A stretch of 64,000 nt of DNA from Oligoflexus tunisiensis (GTDB lineage Bacteria; Bdellovibrionota_B; Oligoflexia; Oligoflexales; Oligoflexaceae): the NCBI RefSeq assembly GCF_001748245.1, contig NZ_BDFO01000001.1:1287345-1351344 (forward strand), in the 5' to 3' direction. Both the position numbers and the translations under genes were made by a program. The first letter of the stretch is position 1; every line of letters starts with the position of its first letter. Below, one piece after another: positions 17,267-25,893 of this stretch. Below the pieces are notes generated by a model that saw only the letters and a program-made list of their open reading frames with translations, ran no database searches and was not told the DNA's origin.

Positions 17267-17689
17267 TCAGGAACGCCCGTAAACCGTACAAATGATTTCC
17301 CGCTGATGGCTCCGCTCCCGATGCTCACAGAGATAAATTCCCTGCCACGTTCCCAGCATCAGACGTCCTTCGCGCACGGGAATTTGCAGACTGACTCCCA
17401 TCAGGGACGATTTCACATGAGCCGGCATATCATCCGGACCTTCCACCGTATGACGAAAATTTAATTGATCGGGCACAATATGATGGAGCGCCATATCAAG
17501 GTCGCGGCGGACATCGCTGTCGGCGTTTTCATTGATGGTCAGTGACGCCGAGGTATGCCGTAGAAAAAGCTGTAAAAAACCAACCTGAATCCGGGTCAGA
17601 GCTGGACAGGCCTGCACGATCTTATCGGTGATGAGAATGCTGCGGCCGCCAGTGGATGCAATCGTGACTATGCTTTGTTCCCATTCCAT
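17267..17689 (-). CDS. yjbQ: YjbQ/UPF0047 family protein
   Basis: A 140-residue protein, the usual size for the family (about 135-140). Start 17689 has AAGGGGA upstream. Characteristic motifs are present: FLRHTSASLTINENADSDV and DMALHHIVPD in the centre, GPDDMPAHVKSSLMG, and near the end LGTWQGIYLCEHR. The conserved His residues line the presumed active site. YjbQ proteins can phosphorylate-couple or hydrolyse thiamine phosphate weakly (secondary thiamine-phosphate synthase activity), and their true role is unsettled. It is transcribed alone and convergently with the lipoprotein gene. Confidence 0.93.
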   Translation of the reverse strand: MEWEQSIVTIASTGGRSILITDKIVQACPALTRIQVGFLQLFLRHTSASLTINENADSDVRRDLDMALHHIVPDQLNFRHTVEGPDDMPAHVKSSLMGVSLQIPVREGRLMLGTWQGIYLCEHRERSHQREIICTVYGRS

Positions 17690-17888
17690 ACGGAGTCCCC
17701 TTTCTGTGTCGGGCCTGAGCTTATACGAAGGCCGCGGGCGGAACAACGGTGGATCAGCCATTTCGGACTATTATGGCAGACTAATTTTTTCCATGATTGC
17801 TCAAAGCCCCCATGACCCAGTAAAATTTTCTTACCTCAGAAAAGCCGTAGTTATCCTGGCTCCATTCTCTCTTCCATCGGAGGCTGTC

Positions 17889-18770
17889 TTGCGCAATTGG
17901 CAATCGTTACTCAAGCTTTGTGGGGCCATGATCCTGGCAACCTGTGGAACCTCGGAGCGTTCCAATCCCGATCAGTTGCCGGAAGGGGGTGAATACTACT
18001 TCAGCATCTTCGGCGACAGTCGCGACGGCAATGATATTTACTCTATTCTGCAAAATCGTTCCATCGCCGTGGGCAAGCCGCTGGCCGCCATTCATCTGGG
18101 TGACATGATCTCGACGCCCAAGAGCACCGAGCAGTGGCCTTCGTTCGTGTCGCTGACGCGAACCTATTTCGAATCCACACGCTTTTATCCCGTCATCGGC
18201 AATCATGATGTGGAAGATGCCCGCAGTTTCGATCTTTTTCTGGCCGCCTTTCCGCAGATGGACACTACCGGTTATGAAGTTGAGTCCATCGGCGAATGTT
18301 TCTGCATTATCACCAACACGGAAGATCTTGAAATCCGGCCAGGCGTAATCGGGCCCACGCAGCTGGCCTGGCTGGAAGCGCAGTTGAGTTCCGAGGCGGC
18401 CCAGAAAGCCCGCTTTCGCATCGTCTTTACCCACCGCCCTTTGTTTCCTCAGCATCATCATCGGGATAAGCCCCTGCAGCCGGTGGAAACCCTGCACAGC
18501 CTCTTTCAGAAGTACAAGGTCACGGCTGTTTTCGCTGGTCATGAGCATAGTTACTCCCGCATCGAAAAGGATGGAATTCATTACGTGATCACAGGCGGTG
18601 CCGGTTCACCGCTGCATGCGGATGCCGGCACGGATGCCGCTTTTTATCATTATCTCCAGGTGTCTTATTTGAAAACGGCATTACAGCTGCGAACCATCGA
18701 TCACACGGGAAAAGTACACGATGACTTCAAGATTGAACTTCCAGAGATTTCTGATTCTTCTGCTGAGTAG
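17889..18770 (+). CDS. Metallophosphoesterase lipoprotein
   Basis: A 293-residue calcineurin-like phosphoesterase. A TTG start at 17889 is favoured: GGAGG lies 5 nt upstream, and translation from it gives a lipoprotein signal (MRNWQSLLKLCGAMILATC). Longer in-frame starts (17628, 17793) have no signal peptide. Metal ligands follow the family order: FGDSRDG, HLGDMIS, VIGNHDVED, THRPLF and FAGHEHSYSR. It should act in the periplasm on phosphomonoesters or diesters; the substrate is unknown. Its last 50 bp overlap the next gene in another frame. Confidence 0.85.
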   Translation: MRNWQSLLKLCGAMILATCGTSERSNPDQLPEGGEYYFSIFGDSRDGNDIYSILQNRSIAVGKPLAAIHLGDMISTPKSTEQWPSFVSLTRTYFESTRFYPVIGNHDVEDARSFDLFLAAFPQMDTTGYEVESIGECFCIITNTEDLEIRPGVIGPTQLAWLEAQLSSEAAQKARFRIVFTHRPLFPQHHHRDKPLQPVETLHSLFQKYKVTAVFAGHEHSYSRIEKDGIHYVITGGAGSPLHADAGTDAAFYHYLQVSYLKTALQLRTIDHTGKVHDDFKIELPEISDSSAE

Positions 18771-19326
18771 TCAGGCCGGCCAGGCTCTGGCCTATGACAT
18801 CAGCCTTTCGATCGGGCAGTATGAACCCTTCGATGGGGTTGTGAACGGCGTGTACAAAAATGATGCCCCGAGCTATCTCCTGCGTTTCGCGGTGCCGAGG
18901 AGCAACGGCCTCAGCTGGTCGTCGACGCTGGTGTACTATGAATTCAATAATCGCGTGGCCAACCTGGAAAGTGATGTGCGTTTGACCGCTCTGCAAACCG
19001 GTTTTCGAAAAACCTTTCTGGAAAAGACCGAGCCTGGCTTTGGTCTGGAACCTTTCTTCGGTGCCAGTGCGGGCCTTGTCTCCCTGCAGTCGCAGGCGGA
19101 AAATGATGTGACCAACCAAGCCTATTCCAGCGAGGCGAAATACGGTCTTTCCTCCTCCTGGGAGGTTGGAACCCAGATCAACAGCAGCCTTCTGCAAAAT
19201 GTGGATTTTGAAATCAAGATGACCGATCTTGCCGTCGGGCGCAAGCTCTTCGGTAACTTGAATATGGGCGGTCGCATTCTGTCCATGGGCTTTCAATACA
19301 GCATTCCGGTGGAAGCAGCCCATTGA
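18721..19326 (+). CDS. Outer-membrane beta-barrel protein overlapping the phosphoesterase gene
   Basis: A 201-residue protein. Its signal peptide (MTSRLNFQRFLILLLSSQAG then QALA, cut before YDISLSIGQY) is encoded inside the last 50 bp of the phosphoesterase gene, and a purine-rich GGGAAAAG lies 6 nt before the ATG. The mature chain alternates polar and nonpolar residues with glycine and aromatic girdles (YLLRFAVPRSNGLSWSSTLV, FGLEPFFGASAGLVSLQS) and ends GFQYSIPVEAAH, as expected for a small barrel. No named family is evident. The overlap suggests coupled translation with the lipoprotein. Confidence 0.72.
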   Translation: MTSRLNFQRFLILLLSSQAGQALAYDISLSIGQYEPFDGVVNGVYKNDAPSYLLRFAVPRSNGLSWSSTLVYYEFNNRVANLESDVRLTALQTGFRKTFLEKTEPGFGLEPFFGASAGLVSLQSQAENDVTNQAYSSEAKYGLSSSWEVGTQINSSLLQNVDFEIKMTDLAVGRKLFGNLNMGGRILSMGFQYSIPVEAAH

Positions 19327-19363
19327 GGAAAAATCCCTGAGTGAATGATGTAGGGGATTTTCC
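19327..19363 (+). terminator. Post-stop hairpin without U-tract
   Basis: Directly after the stop codon, GGAAAAATCCC and GGGGATTTTCC pair with a 15-nt loop. The stem has one bulged A and there is no run of T afterwards. It may stop transcription or protect the 3' end. Confidence 0.5.
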
Positions 19364-19450
19364 CTGGCTGGACTTTTTATGAAGGAGGCATAAAGTAAAA
19401 CCTGATGGCACGGGCAGACGCATGGCTCAGGTTCATCAGGAGGGCTCATC

Positions 19451-20989
19451 ATGGCACCAGCTTTATGCCTCTATCGCCGCCACCTGATTCTGCTATATGG
19501 CATCCTTATTGTGCTTACGGCATCGTGCACGCGCGCCTCGGAACGCGAAGCAGACCCGACGCGACCAACGCCGGCGCTCGTTCCAGCTCCGGTCGGTAAC
19601 CAGGAAGCTGCCTCTGTCACTGCTTTGGAAAATCTCTCCCGTGGTGTGGCGGCTGTGGCCAGTAAAGTCAACCAGGGTGTGGTGCTCATCTCCACCGCGC
19701 GCACCGTTCGAGGCACACCATTCGAGGCGCTCGATCTCTTTGAATATCTCTTCGGACCCAACCCCGGCCGTCGTCCGACACCCCGTGAACCACCCGTCTT
19801 GCGACAGGAGGGTTTGGGATCAGGCTTTTTCACCAACATCGAACAGGGCCTGATCATGACGAGCAACCACGTGGTGGAAGGTGCGGATGAAATCAATGTG
19901 AAACTTCCCAACGGTCGCCGCTATCCGGCCAAGGTTGTCGGTCGCGACGCGCGCACGGACATCGCCCTGGTCAAGATCAGCAGCCCTGATCTGCAAAAGG
20001 AAGGCGCGATCGCTCTAGCCTTTGCGGATTCACAGCAGGCCAAGGTAGGTGACTTTGTGGTCGCGCTGGGGGCACCTTTTGGTTTGGAAGCGAGCGTTTC
20101 GTTTGGAGTGGTCTCGGCCATCGGCCGCGGAAATCTTAATATCACAGAGCTTGGTGATTTCATTCAGACCGATGCCGCCATCAATCCGGGCAACAGCGGA
20201 GGCCCTCTTGTGAATATTGCAGGCCAGGTGGTGGGTGTGAACACCGCGATCTTCTCCCGATCAGGCGGATACAACGGCATTGGCTTCGCCGTGCCCTCGA
20301 ATCTTGCCCGACGGATTGCGGATGAGCTGATTAAATCAGGCAAGGTGGAGCGCGGCTATCTTGGAGTGCAGCTGCAGCCTCTTGATCCATCCCTCGCGGA
20401 AGCGATGCGCCTGCCTGAAGGAACGGAAGGGGTGCTGGTGGCCAACGTCGCCGAAAACAGCCCGGCTCGCGCCTCTGACCTTCAGGCCGGGGATATCATC
20501 ACACGTGTCAATGAAACTCCAGTGCGGAATGCTTCGGATCTGGCCAATACCATTGGTCTGATGCTGCCCAACACCAAAGTGAAACTCACCCTTCTGCGCG
20601 ATGGCAAGAGCCGGGAGGTGGAGGTCACGCTGGGGAGCTATCCCGAAGAAAGCGTGGCGGCCACGACACCGCAAACGCCAGCTCCTGCCGGTCCGCGACC
20701 TGATGAAGTTTATGGCCTGAGTCTGGCTCCCATGACGGAGAGTCTCGCCCGACAGCATGGGCTGGCGAGCCGCACGGGGCTTATTGTTGAAGCGGTTCAG
20801 CCTGGGTCGGCGAGTGATCAGGCGGGGCTTAAGGTCGGTGATGTGATTCTGACAGTCAATCACCAGCCGGTGAGCCGAACGCAGGATTTCTGGAATCTCA
20901 CCAAGGGTCAGGAAAGAGTCCTTTTACGGGTGGAGCGACAGGGGAATTATTTCTATTCTCCTCTCGATCGATCCAAAGGCCAAAGCTGA
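19451..20989 (+). CDS. DegP/DegQ-like periplasmic serine protease with two PDZ domains
   Basis: A 512-residue HtrA protease with the catalytic triad H140 (MTSNHVVEGAD), D170 (DARTDIALVKI) and S249 (INPGNSGGPLV). PDZ1 spans about 300-395 (RGYLGVQLQPL and later GDIITRVNETPVRNASDL). PDZ2 is about 425-505 (GLIVEAVQPGSASDQAGLKVG). The N-terminus ends in an LTASC lipobox, so this member may be lipid-anchored rather than soluble, which is less common for DegP. The LA loop is shortened, as in DegQ. The ATG has an AGGAGG-type site. The lon gene follows after 28 bp, giving a two-gene proteolysis operon. Confidence 0.92.
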   Translation: MAPALCLYRRHLILLYGILIVLTASCTRASEREADPTRPTPALVPAPVGNQEAASVTALENLSRGVAAVASKVNQGVVLISTARTVRGTPFEALDLFEYLFGPNPGRRPTPREPPVLRQEGLGSGFFTNIEQGLIMTSNHVVEGADEINVKLPNGRRYPAKVVGRDARTDIALVKISSPDLQKEGAIALAFADSQQAKVGDFVVALGAPFGLEASVSFGVVSAIGRGNLNITELGDFIQTDAAINPGNSGGPLVNIAGQVVGVNTAIFSRSGGYNGIGFAVPSNLARRIADELIKSGKVERGYLGVQLQPLDPSLAEAMRLPEGTEGVLVANVAENSPARASDLQAGDIITRVNETPVRNASDLANTIGLMLPNTKVKLTLLRDGKSREVEVTLGSYPEESVAATTPQTPAPAGPRPDEVYGLSLAPMTESLARQHGLASRTGLIVEAVQPGSASDQAGLKVGDVILTVNHQPVSRTQDFWNLTKGQERVLLRVERQGNYFYSPLDRSKGQS

Positions 20990-21017
20990 ATGGGATTCAG
21001 TGGAAGGAGGGGTCGTG

Positions 21018-23477
21018 ATGGCTGCCACGCAAGTGAATGATCAGCCCACAACCCACCAGCAGCTGCCTGTGATGCCGGTCCTCGGCAATGTGCTTTTTCC
21101 GGGTACATTTCTCCCCCTTGTCGTCGACGATGAGAAGATGATAGCCGCCGCGGAAGAGGCGCTCGAGCGTCCTGATCGCAATCTGATTGCCCTCACCTTG
21201 CAAAGCACCTCGCGTGCCGGTTATCCCCTGGGAAATTATGAATTATCGCGAGTGGGCACCCAGGCTGTGATCAGTCGCCTGCAGCGTGAGCATGGCAAGA
21301 TCAATATCGTCTTGAACGGCATTCAAAGGGTCATGGTGGAAAAACTCAGCGACCATGGGCGCTACCTGGAAGCCCAGGTGCGCGTCCTGGAGTTTCTGCG
21401 CGAGGATGATCCCGAGGCCACGGCTCTGCTGAAGGAAACGCTCAAGCTTGTTGAGGAAATGAACCTGTACGTCGTCTCGGAAACCGGCCAGCCGATCGCC
21501 GACCTCGTTCATCGCATCGCCAATCCTGTCACGCAGATTTATCTCATCGCCATCCTTTTGAATCTGGATATGGACAAGCAGCAGGCCCTGCTGGAAGCGT
21601 CCAGCAAGCGCGAACTCTGTCGCCTGGCGCATGCCTATGTCTCGTATGAGTACAAGGTGCAGAAGCTGCGGGAGAAAATCGCCGGCGAGGTTTCCAATGA
21701 ACTCGGCAAGGAGGAACGGGAATATCTTCTGCGACGGCAGTTGAGTGAAATCCGCAAGGAGCTGGGGGATGAGGTCAATGCCCGCGAGGAGCTGAGGGAT
21801 CTGACGGAAAAACTGGAGGCCAAGAGTTTTCCCGAAAACGTCAGGATTGAAGTGGATAAGGAAATCAAACGCCTCGCGCACATGACCGATACCGCTTCCG
21901 AATATCAGATCATCCGCTCCCATCTGGAGCTGATTGCCGATCTGCCATGGACGGAGAGCACCCCGGATAATTTTGATCTTGGGCGGGCGCAGATGGTTTT
22001 GGATGAGGATCATTACGGGCTCAAGGATATCAAGGATCGCATTCTGGAACAGCTGGCAGTTTTAAAGCTGAATCCTCAGGCCCGGGCCCCCATCCTCTGT
22101 TTTGTGGGGCCACCGGGTGTGGGAAAGACCTCGCTCGGTCAATCCATTGCCCGGGCCCTGGAAAGAAAATTTGAGCGCATGAGCCTCGGCGGTATGCATG
22201 ATGAAGCGGAACTGCGTGGGCATCGGCGCACCTATGTTGGAGCCATGCCGGGTCGTATTATCGAGGCCATGCGACGCGCCGGATCAAAGAATCCCCTGTT
22301 GATGCTGGATGAAGTGGACAAGCTCCGCACCGACTTTGCCGGTGATCCGGCTGCGGCGCTGATGGAGGTTTTGGATCCGGCACAGAACTGTGCCTTTCAT
22401 GACAATTACCTGGATCTGCCCTTTGATCTTTCCCATGTGTTCTTTATCGCCACGGCCAACAGCACCGATTCCATTCCAAGACCTCTGCTCGATCGCATGG
22501 AGATTTTGAGACTGTCCGGCTACACCGATGAAGAGAAGATTCAGATCGCGAAGCGTTACCTTTTGCCTCGACGCATCAAGGAATCCGGTCTGGAGGAAAC
22601 GCAGCTGCGCATTCCGGATGGCACGCTGCAGGAGATCATTCGTCAGTACACCCGGGAAGCAGGTGTACGGGAACTGGAACGTCGTCTTGCGCATGTCGCC
22701 CGCAAGGTGGCGATGCGGGTCGCTCAGGGAGAAACGGAAGAGGTGACTCTGGAGCCGGACTCGCTGCACAAATACCTCGGGCCTCGCCTCATTTTTGTAG
22801 AACAGGTGCGGGAAAAATGGTCGCCTGGTGTGGCCACGGGCCTCGCCTGGACGGAAACCGGCGGTGATCTGATCTATATCGAAGCCTGTCTTTTGCCGCA
22901 GAGAAAGGCGGATCTTAAAATGACTGGACATCTGGGCGAGGTGATGCGCGAGTCGGTGCAGACGGCCATCAGTTATGTCTGGTCGCGGCCCGAACTCCTG
23001 GAATCAGACAAGGCCCGTTACCGTCACGCGGGTCTCCACATTCACATCCCGGCCGGTGCCACACCCAAGGATGGACCCAGTGCGGGTCTGGCCATCGCCA
23101 TTGCCCTGGCCTCGCTCTATACGCATCATCCGGTGCGCAAGGACCTTGCTGTGACGGGTGAGATCACTTTGAGTGGTCTGGTTCTTCCTGTGGGTGGCAT
23201 TAAGGATAAAATTCTCGCCGCGCATCGGGCCGGTATTCATGAAGTGATGCTGCCGAAGGCCAATGAGCGGGATCTCGACCAGCTTCCGGAGAGCACCCGC
23301 CACGCTCTGCAGTTTTTCCTGGTGGATGATATGGAGGAGGCTCTGCGTGAAGCGATTCCGCCTTTGCATCGGCACTTGAGTTCCAGGACAGCATTCCCGT
23401 CCGCCGAGGCTGGAGATTCTTTTCCAAGACCTCACGCTCCCATGCAGCAGCCGCCGCCTGCCGGTCTTCCGCTATAA
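21018..23477 (+). CDS. lon: ATP-dependent protease La (LonA)
   Basis: An 819-residue protease. Start at 21018 has AAGGAGG 7 nt upstream. Order: LonA N domain (about 15-205, opening [18 protein letters not shown]), a coiled linker, an AAA+ module with Walker A (GPPGVGKTS, near 364) and Walker B (LLMLDEVDK, near 428), then the protease domain with S688 in PKDGPSAGL and K731 in GGIKDK. It degrades misfolded and regulatory cytosolic proteins. The length is normal. The C-terminal 40 residues, rich in Pro and Ser, extend past the usual end of the family. It follows the DegP-like gene by 28 bp. Confidence 0.97.
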   Translation: MAATQVNDQPTTHQQLPVMPVLGNVLFPGTFLPLVVDDEKMIAAAEEALERPDRNLIALTLQSTSRAGYPLGNYELSRVGTQAVISRLQREHGKINIVLNGIQRVMVEKLSDHGRYLEAQVRVLEFLREDDPEATALLKETLKLVEEMNLYVVSETGQPIADLVHRIANPVTQIYLIAILLNLDMDKQQALLEASSKRELCRLAHAYVSYEYKVQKLREKIAGEVSNELGKEEREYLLRRQLSEIRKELGDEVNAREELRDLTEKLEAKSFPENVRIEVDKEIKRLAHMTDTASEYQIIRSHLELIADLPWTESTPDNFDLGRAQMVLDEDHYGLKDIKDRILEQLAVLKLNPQARAPILCFVGPPGVGKTSLGQSIARALERKFERMSLGGMHDEAELRGHRRTYVGAMPGRIIEAMRRAGSKNPLLMLDEVDKLRTDFAGDPAAALMEVLDPAQNCAFHDNYLDLPFDLSHVFFIATANSTDSIPRPLLDRMEILRLSGYTDEEKIQIAKRYLLPRRIKESGLEETQLRIPDGTLQEIIRQYTREAGVRELERRLAHVARKVAMRVAQGETEEVTLEPDSLHKYLGPRLIFVEQVREKWSPGVATGLAWTETGGDLIYIEACLLPQRKADLKMTGHLGEVMRESVQTAISYVWSRPELLESDKARYRHAGLHIHIPAGATPKDGPSAGLAIAIALASLYTHHPVRKDLAVTGEITLSGLVLPVGGIKDKILAAHRAGIHEVMLPKANERDLDQLPESTRHALQFFLVDDMEEALREAIPPLHRHLSSRTAFPSAEAGDSFPRPHAPMQQPPPAGLPL

Positions 23478-23494
23478 ACTGCATCAGCCAGCCG

Positions 23495-23773
23495 TTAGGG
23501 GCGACGCGAAGTCACATGAGGCTGAGCGGGCGACATCCAGGCCAGAATTTTTCTGTTCAGAATGCGGCTCATGGCGCGATAAATGCTCAGACGCACCTTC
23601 AGGCGGGTCGAAATCCCAACTGTGACCTGTGCATGAGATGTGGTGGCAATATTATTGATCGCGGGTTCACCCTGATAAAGGCACTCAGGATTCAAGACGT
23701 CTTCATAGATCTGAGCGAGACCTGTCGCCTGTGAATTATAGAAGATCGTTAGCAGTCGTTCAAGTGTCACCAT
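23495..23773 (-). CDS. Possible small hypothetical protein
   Basis: A 92-residue open frame between the lon stop (17 bp away) and the start of the divergent cyclase gene, with which its start codon overlaps. Codon use is like that of neighbouring genes and the predicted protein has ordered-looking segments (MVTLERLLTIFYNSQATGLA, TRLKVRLSIYRAMSRILNRK). No ribosome site is seen before the ATG, and no family is recognised. Without this frame the interval would be an empty gap of 294 bp. Confidence 0.4.
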   Translation of the reverse strand: MVTLERLLTIFYNSQATGLAQIYEDVLNPECLYQGEPAINNIATTSHAQVTVGISTRLKVRLSIYRAMSRILNRKILAWMSPAQPHVTSRRP

Positions 23774-25106
23774 GTTCTGTCGTCAAAACCGCGAAGGCTT
23801 TCGACAGTATTTGAACGCTTTTGTCGCCGATCGCCTCCTGCTGTCGCCCGTGGCCCTCCTGGTGGGCTGTTCGCTGGTGATATTTTCCGTTCTGAATGGT
23901 CTGAAATACGGCTGGCTGGTGGGTATAGCTTATGTGCCCGTGCTGGTCCTGCTTCTGCTCTATAAGATTCTTTTCGAATTGAGTTATGCCGTGAAAGGCA
24001 AAGCCATTCTTTGGGCGGATATCGTGGTCGCAGCGATGTTTGTCGGATTCAATTTCGTCCTTTGGGAAATCAACCAAAGCGGAGCCATCCATAAAATCAG
24101 CAGCAATGGGTCCCTGGCCATCCTCCTGGTCACGAGCAACTTCATTTCGGTCAGTCGCACGCTGCCGACTGTTTACATGAAAGCGGCAGCCTTTGTCATC
24201 TTTGAGACCCTCTGTCTTTACCTGGTGGCTCCGGATCTGATTAATGTTTTCAAGATGGAGATTATCTTTGGCGCCGCCTTCTCCCTGGCGACGGGTTACC
24301 TTAAAAATCAGGTTTTGAAGCTCTACTACTATCATACGGAAACCGGCAGCGCGTCTCTCATGCATGCCCACAGTCAGCTGCAGAAACTGGTCTTTCCGCA
24401 TCAGCTGGATTTGATGAAGGTCGGCTACAACCTCGAGGAAACCATGCCGGTGGGCTCGGGTGAGGCGACCGTGGTGTGTTACGATATTCAGAATTCCACG
24501 CGTATGCCGCAGGAGAAATTGAATCAATTCCTGCAGGTGATCCTGGAGCGCTGCCACGATGTTTTCTCTGCGGGATACACTCATAATCCCCTGCAGGTGA
24601 CCGCCTATAAACTGAAGGAGATGGGTGACGGCTTTATCTGTATCGTCGGCTTTCCCCTGCCGCAGCCATCGCATCAGTCCCCTTATGAAACAGCGGTGAA
24701 TGTCGCCCTGCAGTGCCAGCGCATCACGGAAGAGGTACGCCAGGAGCTGGGATTGACCGATGGATACTGTGCCATTGGCATCGCATCCGGCCTCGTCCAT
24801 TCGTTTTATACGCGGGTCGGCATCAAGGTTTATGATGTGTACGGTGAGCCTTTGGTTATGGCGCGACGTTATGAGGAATTCAGAAAGCAGTACCGCCGTT
24901 ATTATCCGGTGCCCGAAGGGGACATCATTTGCGTTGAAGCCCGCACGTTGGAATCCTGCCCGCCTGAGCTGCAGAAAAAATTTCGACGCCTCGAACTCGA
25001 AAAGCACAAGCTTCAGGTGCGGGATGATGCAACGGCACCCCATGTCTATGTCGCTGTCTTCGATTGCGACCACACGAGCATGCTCCCGAGGATACGCTCC
25101 GTCTGA
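23772..25106 (+). CDS. Membrane class III nucleotide cyclase with altered active site
   Basis: A 444-residue protein. About five to six hydrophobic helices lie in residues 20-190, followed by a cyclase catalytic domain (about 225-400). The two metal-binding aspartates are present (CYDIQNST and KEMGDGFICIVG), and a lysine precedes the second one as in purine-binding sites. In the transition-state motif, normally GxxVNxAAR, it reads GEPLVMARRYEE, so the conserved Asn appears to be replaced while Arg remains. It may be a weak or differently tuned cyclase. There is no adjacent effector gene. Confidence 0.78.
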   Translation: MFCRQNREGFRQYLNAFVADRLLLSPVALLVGCSLVIFSVLNGLKYGWLVGIAYVPVLVLLLLYKILFELSYAVKGKAILWADIVVAAMFVGFNFVLWEINQSGAIHKISSNGSLAILLVTSNFISVSRTLPTVYMKAAAFVIFETLCLYLVAPDLINVFKMEIIFGAAFSLATGYLKNQVLKLYYYHTETGSASLMHAHSQLQKLVFPHQLDLMKVGYNLEETMPVGSGEATVVCYDIQNSTRMPQEKLNQFLQVILERCHDVFSAGYTHNPLQVTAYKLKEMGDGFICIVGFPLPQPSHQSPYETAVNVALQCQRITEEVRQELGLTDGYCAIGIASGLVHSFYTRVGIKVYDVYGEPLVMARRYEEFRKQYRRYYPVPEGDIICVEARTLESCPPELQKKFRRLELEKHKLQVRDDATAPHVYVAVFDCDHTSMLPRIRSV

Positions 25107-25186
25107 ACAATCCAGTCTTCCGTCACAAGTTGTGAGGGCCCGAATTTTGCAGGGTTTGGAAGAGGACCAGGAGGGAGGGTCGTGTC

Positions 25187-25516
25187 ATGTTAAACAAAAT
25201 ATTTTGCCTGGGACTCCTCGTGTTCGCACCGTCACTGATGTTCGCCCAAACAGCGGAACAGCAGACCGTGCCACGTGAACCTCAGGTCCCGCCGCGAGGT
25301 GATAGTGCGGCTCCATCCGGAGCGACAGAAGGTCGCGAGTTTGATGAAGGACAGGTCGAGCCGCCCGCAGAAGGGCAAGTGGAAAGCGTTCCTGAAGGCC
25401 ATGTGGAGGCCATAAATCCGGCCGGTCGTCAGCCTCCCGCGGAGGAGGACACCACACAGCCTGATCTTTTCCGATTTGAGTCGAGGCTTTTTAATCCGAT
25501 TCCATCGGATGAATAG
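25187..25516 (+). CDS. Small secreted protein with EGQVE repeats
   Basis: A 109-residue protein with a clear signal peptide (MLNKIFCLGLLVFAPSLMFA, cut before QTAEQ). The mature part is acidic, rich in Pro, Glu and Gln, and carries three short repeats of the form E-G-[QH]-V-E (FDEGQVEPP, AEGQVESV, PEGHVEAI). It looks disordered. An AGGAGG-like ribosome site lies upstream, though 13 nt or more from the ATG. An intrinsic terminator follows 7 bp after the stop. No family is recognised. Confidence 0.6.
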   Translation: MLNKIFCLGLLVFAPSLMFAQTAEQQTVPREPQVPPRGDSAAPSGATEGREFDEGQVEPPAEGQVESVPEGHVEAINPAGRQPPAEEDTTQPDLFRFESRLFNPIPSDE

Positions 25517-25523
25517 CTGAACA

Positions 25524-25557
25524 GGCATACTCCCGCCTCACGCGGGGGTATGCGTTT
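25524..25557 (+). terminator. Rho-independent terminator
   Basis: GGCATACTCCCGC and GCGGGGGTATGC pair around a 4-6 nt loop and are followed by GTTTT. It lies just after the small secreted protein gene. Confidence 0.8.
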
Positions 25558-25620
25558 TACGAAGCGGTTTCCATGGGATACAGGTTCCCGAACGGTTTTA
25601 CGCGGGAAAATGCCAGGGCT

Positions 25621-25650
25621 TTGACACTGTTACTCAAATATTCCTTTATA
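25621..25650 (+). promoter_or_regulatory. Candidate promoter of the trypsin-like gene
   Basis: A perfect TTGACA (25621-25626), an 18-bp spacer and TTTATA (25645-25650) in an A/T-rich part of the 377-bp gap 25517-25893. It would give a leader of about 235 nt before the ATG at 25894. Confidence 0.5.
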
Positions 25651-25743
25651 TTTTCCGAAATTTAAGCACTCCACTGACGAAATAGCCTTGTTTTTTGGAC
25701 AGTCGTGGCGGTTTCCTTCTGATCGCGAAACCCCTGATTTTTT

Positions 25744-25796
25744 CAGTTGTTTTCGCGGATTATCAGCCATTTTTCCAACCTGCAGTTGTTTTCACG
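25744..25796 (+). repeat. Direct repeat in the leader of the trypsin-like gene
   Basis: CAGTTGTTTTCGCG (25744-25757) recurs as CAGTTGTTTTCACG (25783-25796), 13 of 14 bases the same, with starts 39 bp apart. It lies between the candidate promoter and the ATG and may be a binding site for a regulator or an RNA element. Confidence 0.4.
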
Positions 25797-25893
25797 AAAC
25801 TTGCATCAATTTTGACAGAGCAAACATCTCGGGTTTCGACCGCCTTTTCCGCAAGGAATGAGGGGGTGGGCACTTATGTGGGGGAGGTGAAAC

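Noticed and set aside
23760..25073. A 437-codon minus-strand frame opposite the cyclase
   Set aside because: The plus-strand protein has membrane helices and cyclase motifs; the opposite frame is low in order and rich in His and Gln, as shadows usually are.
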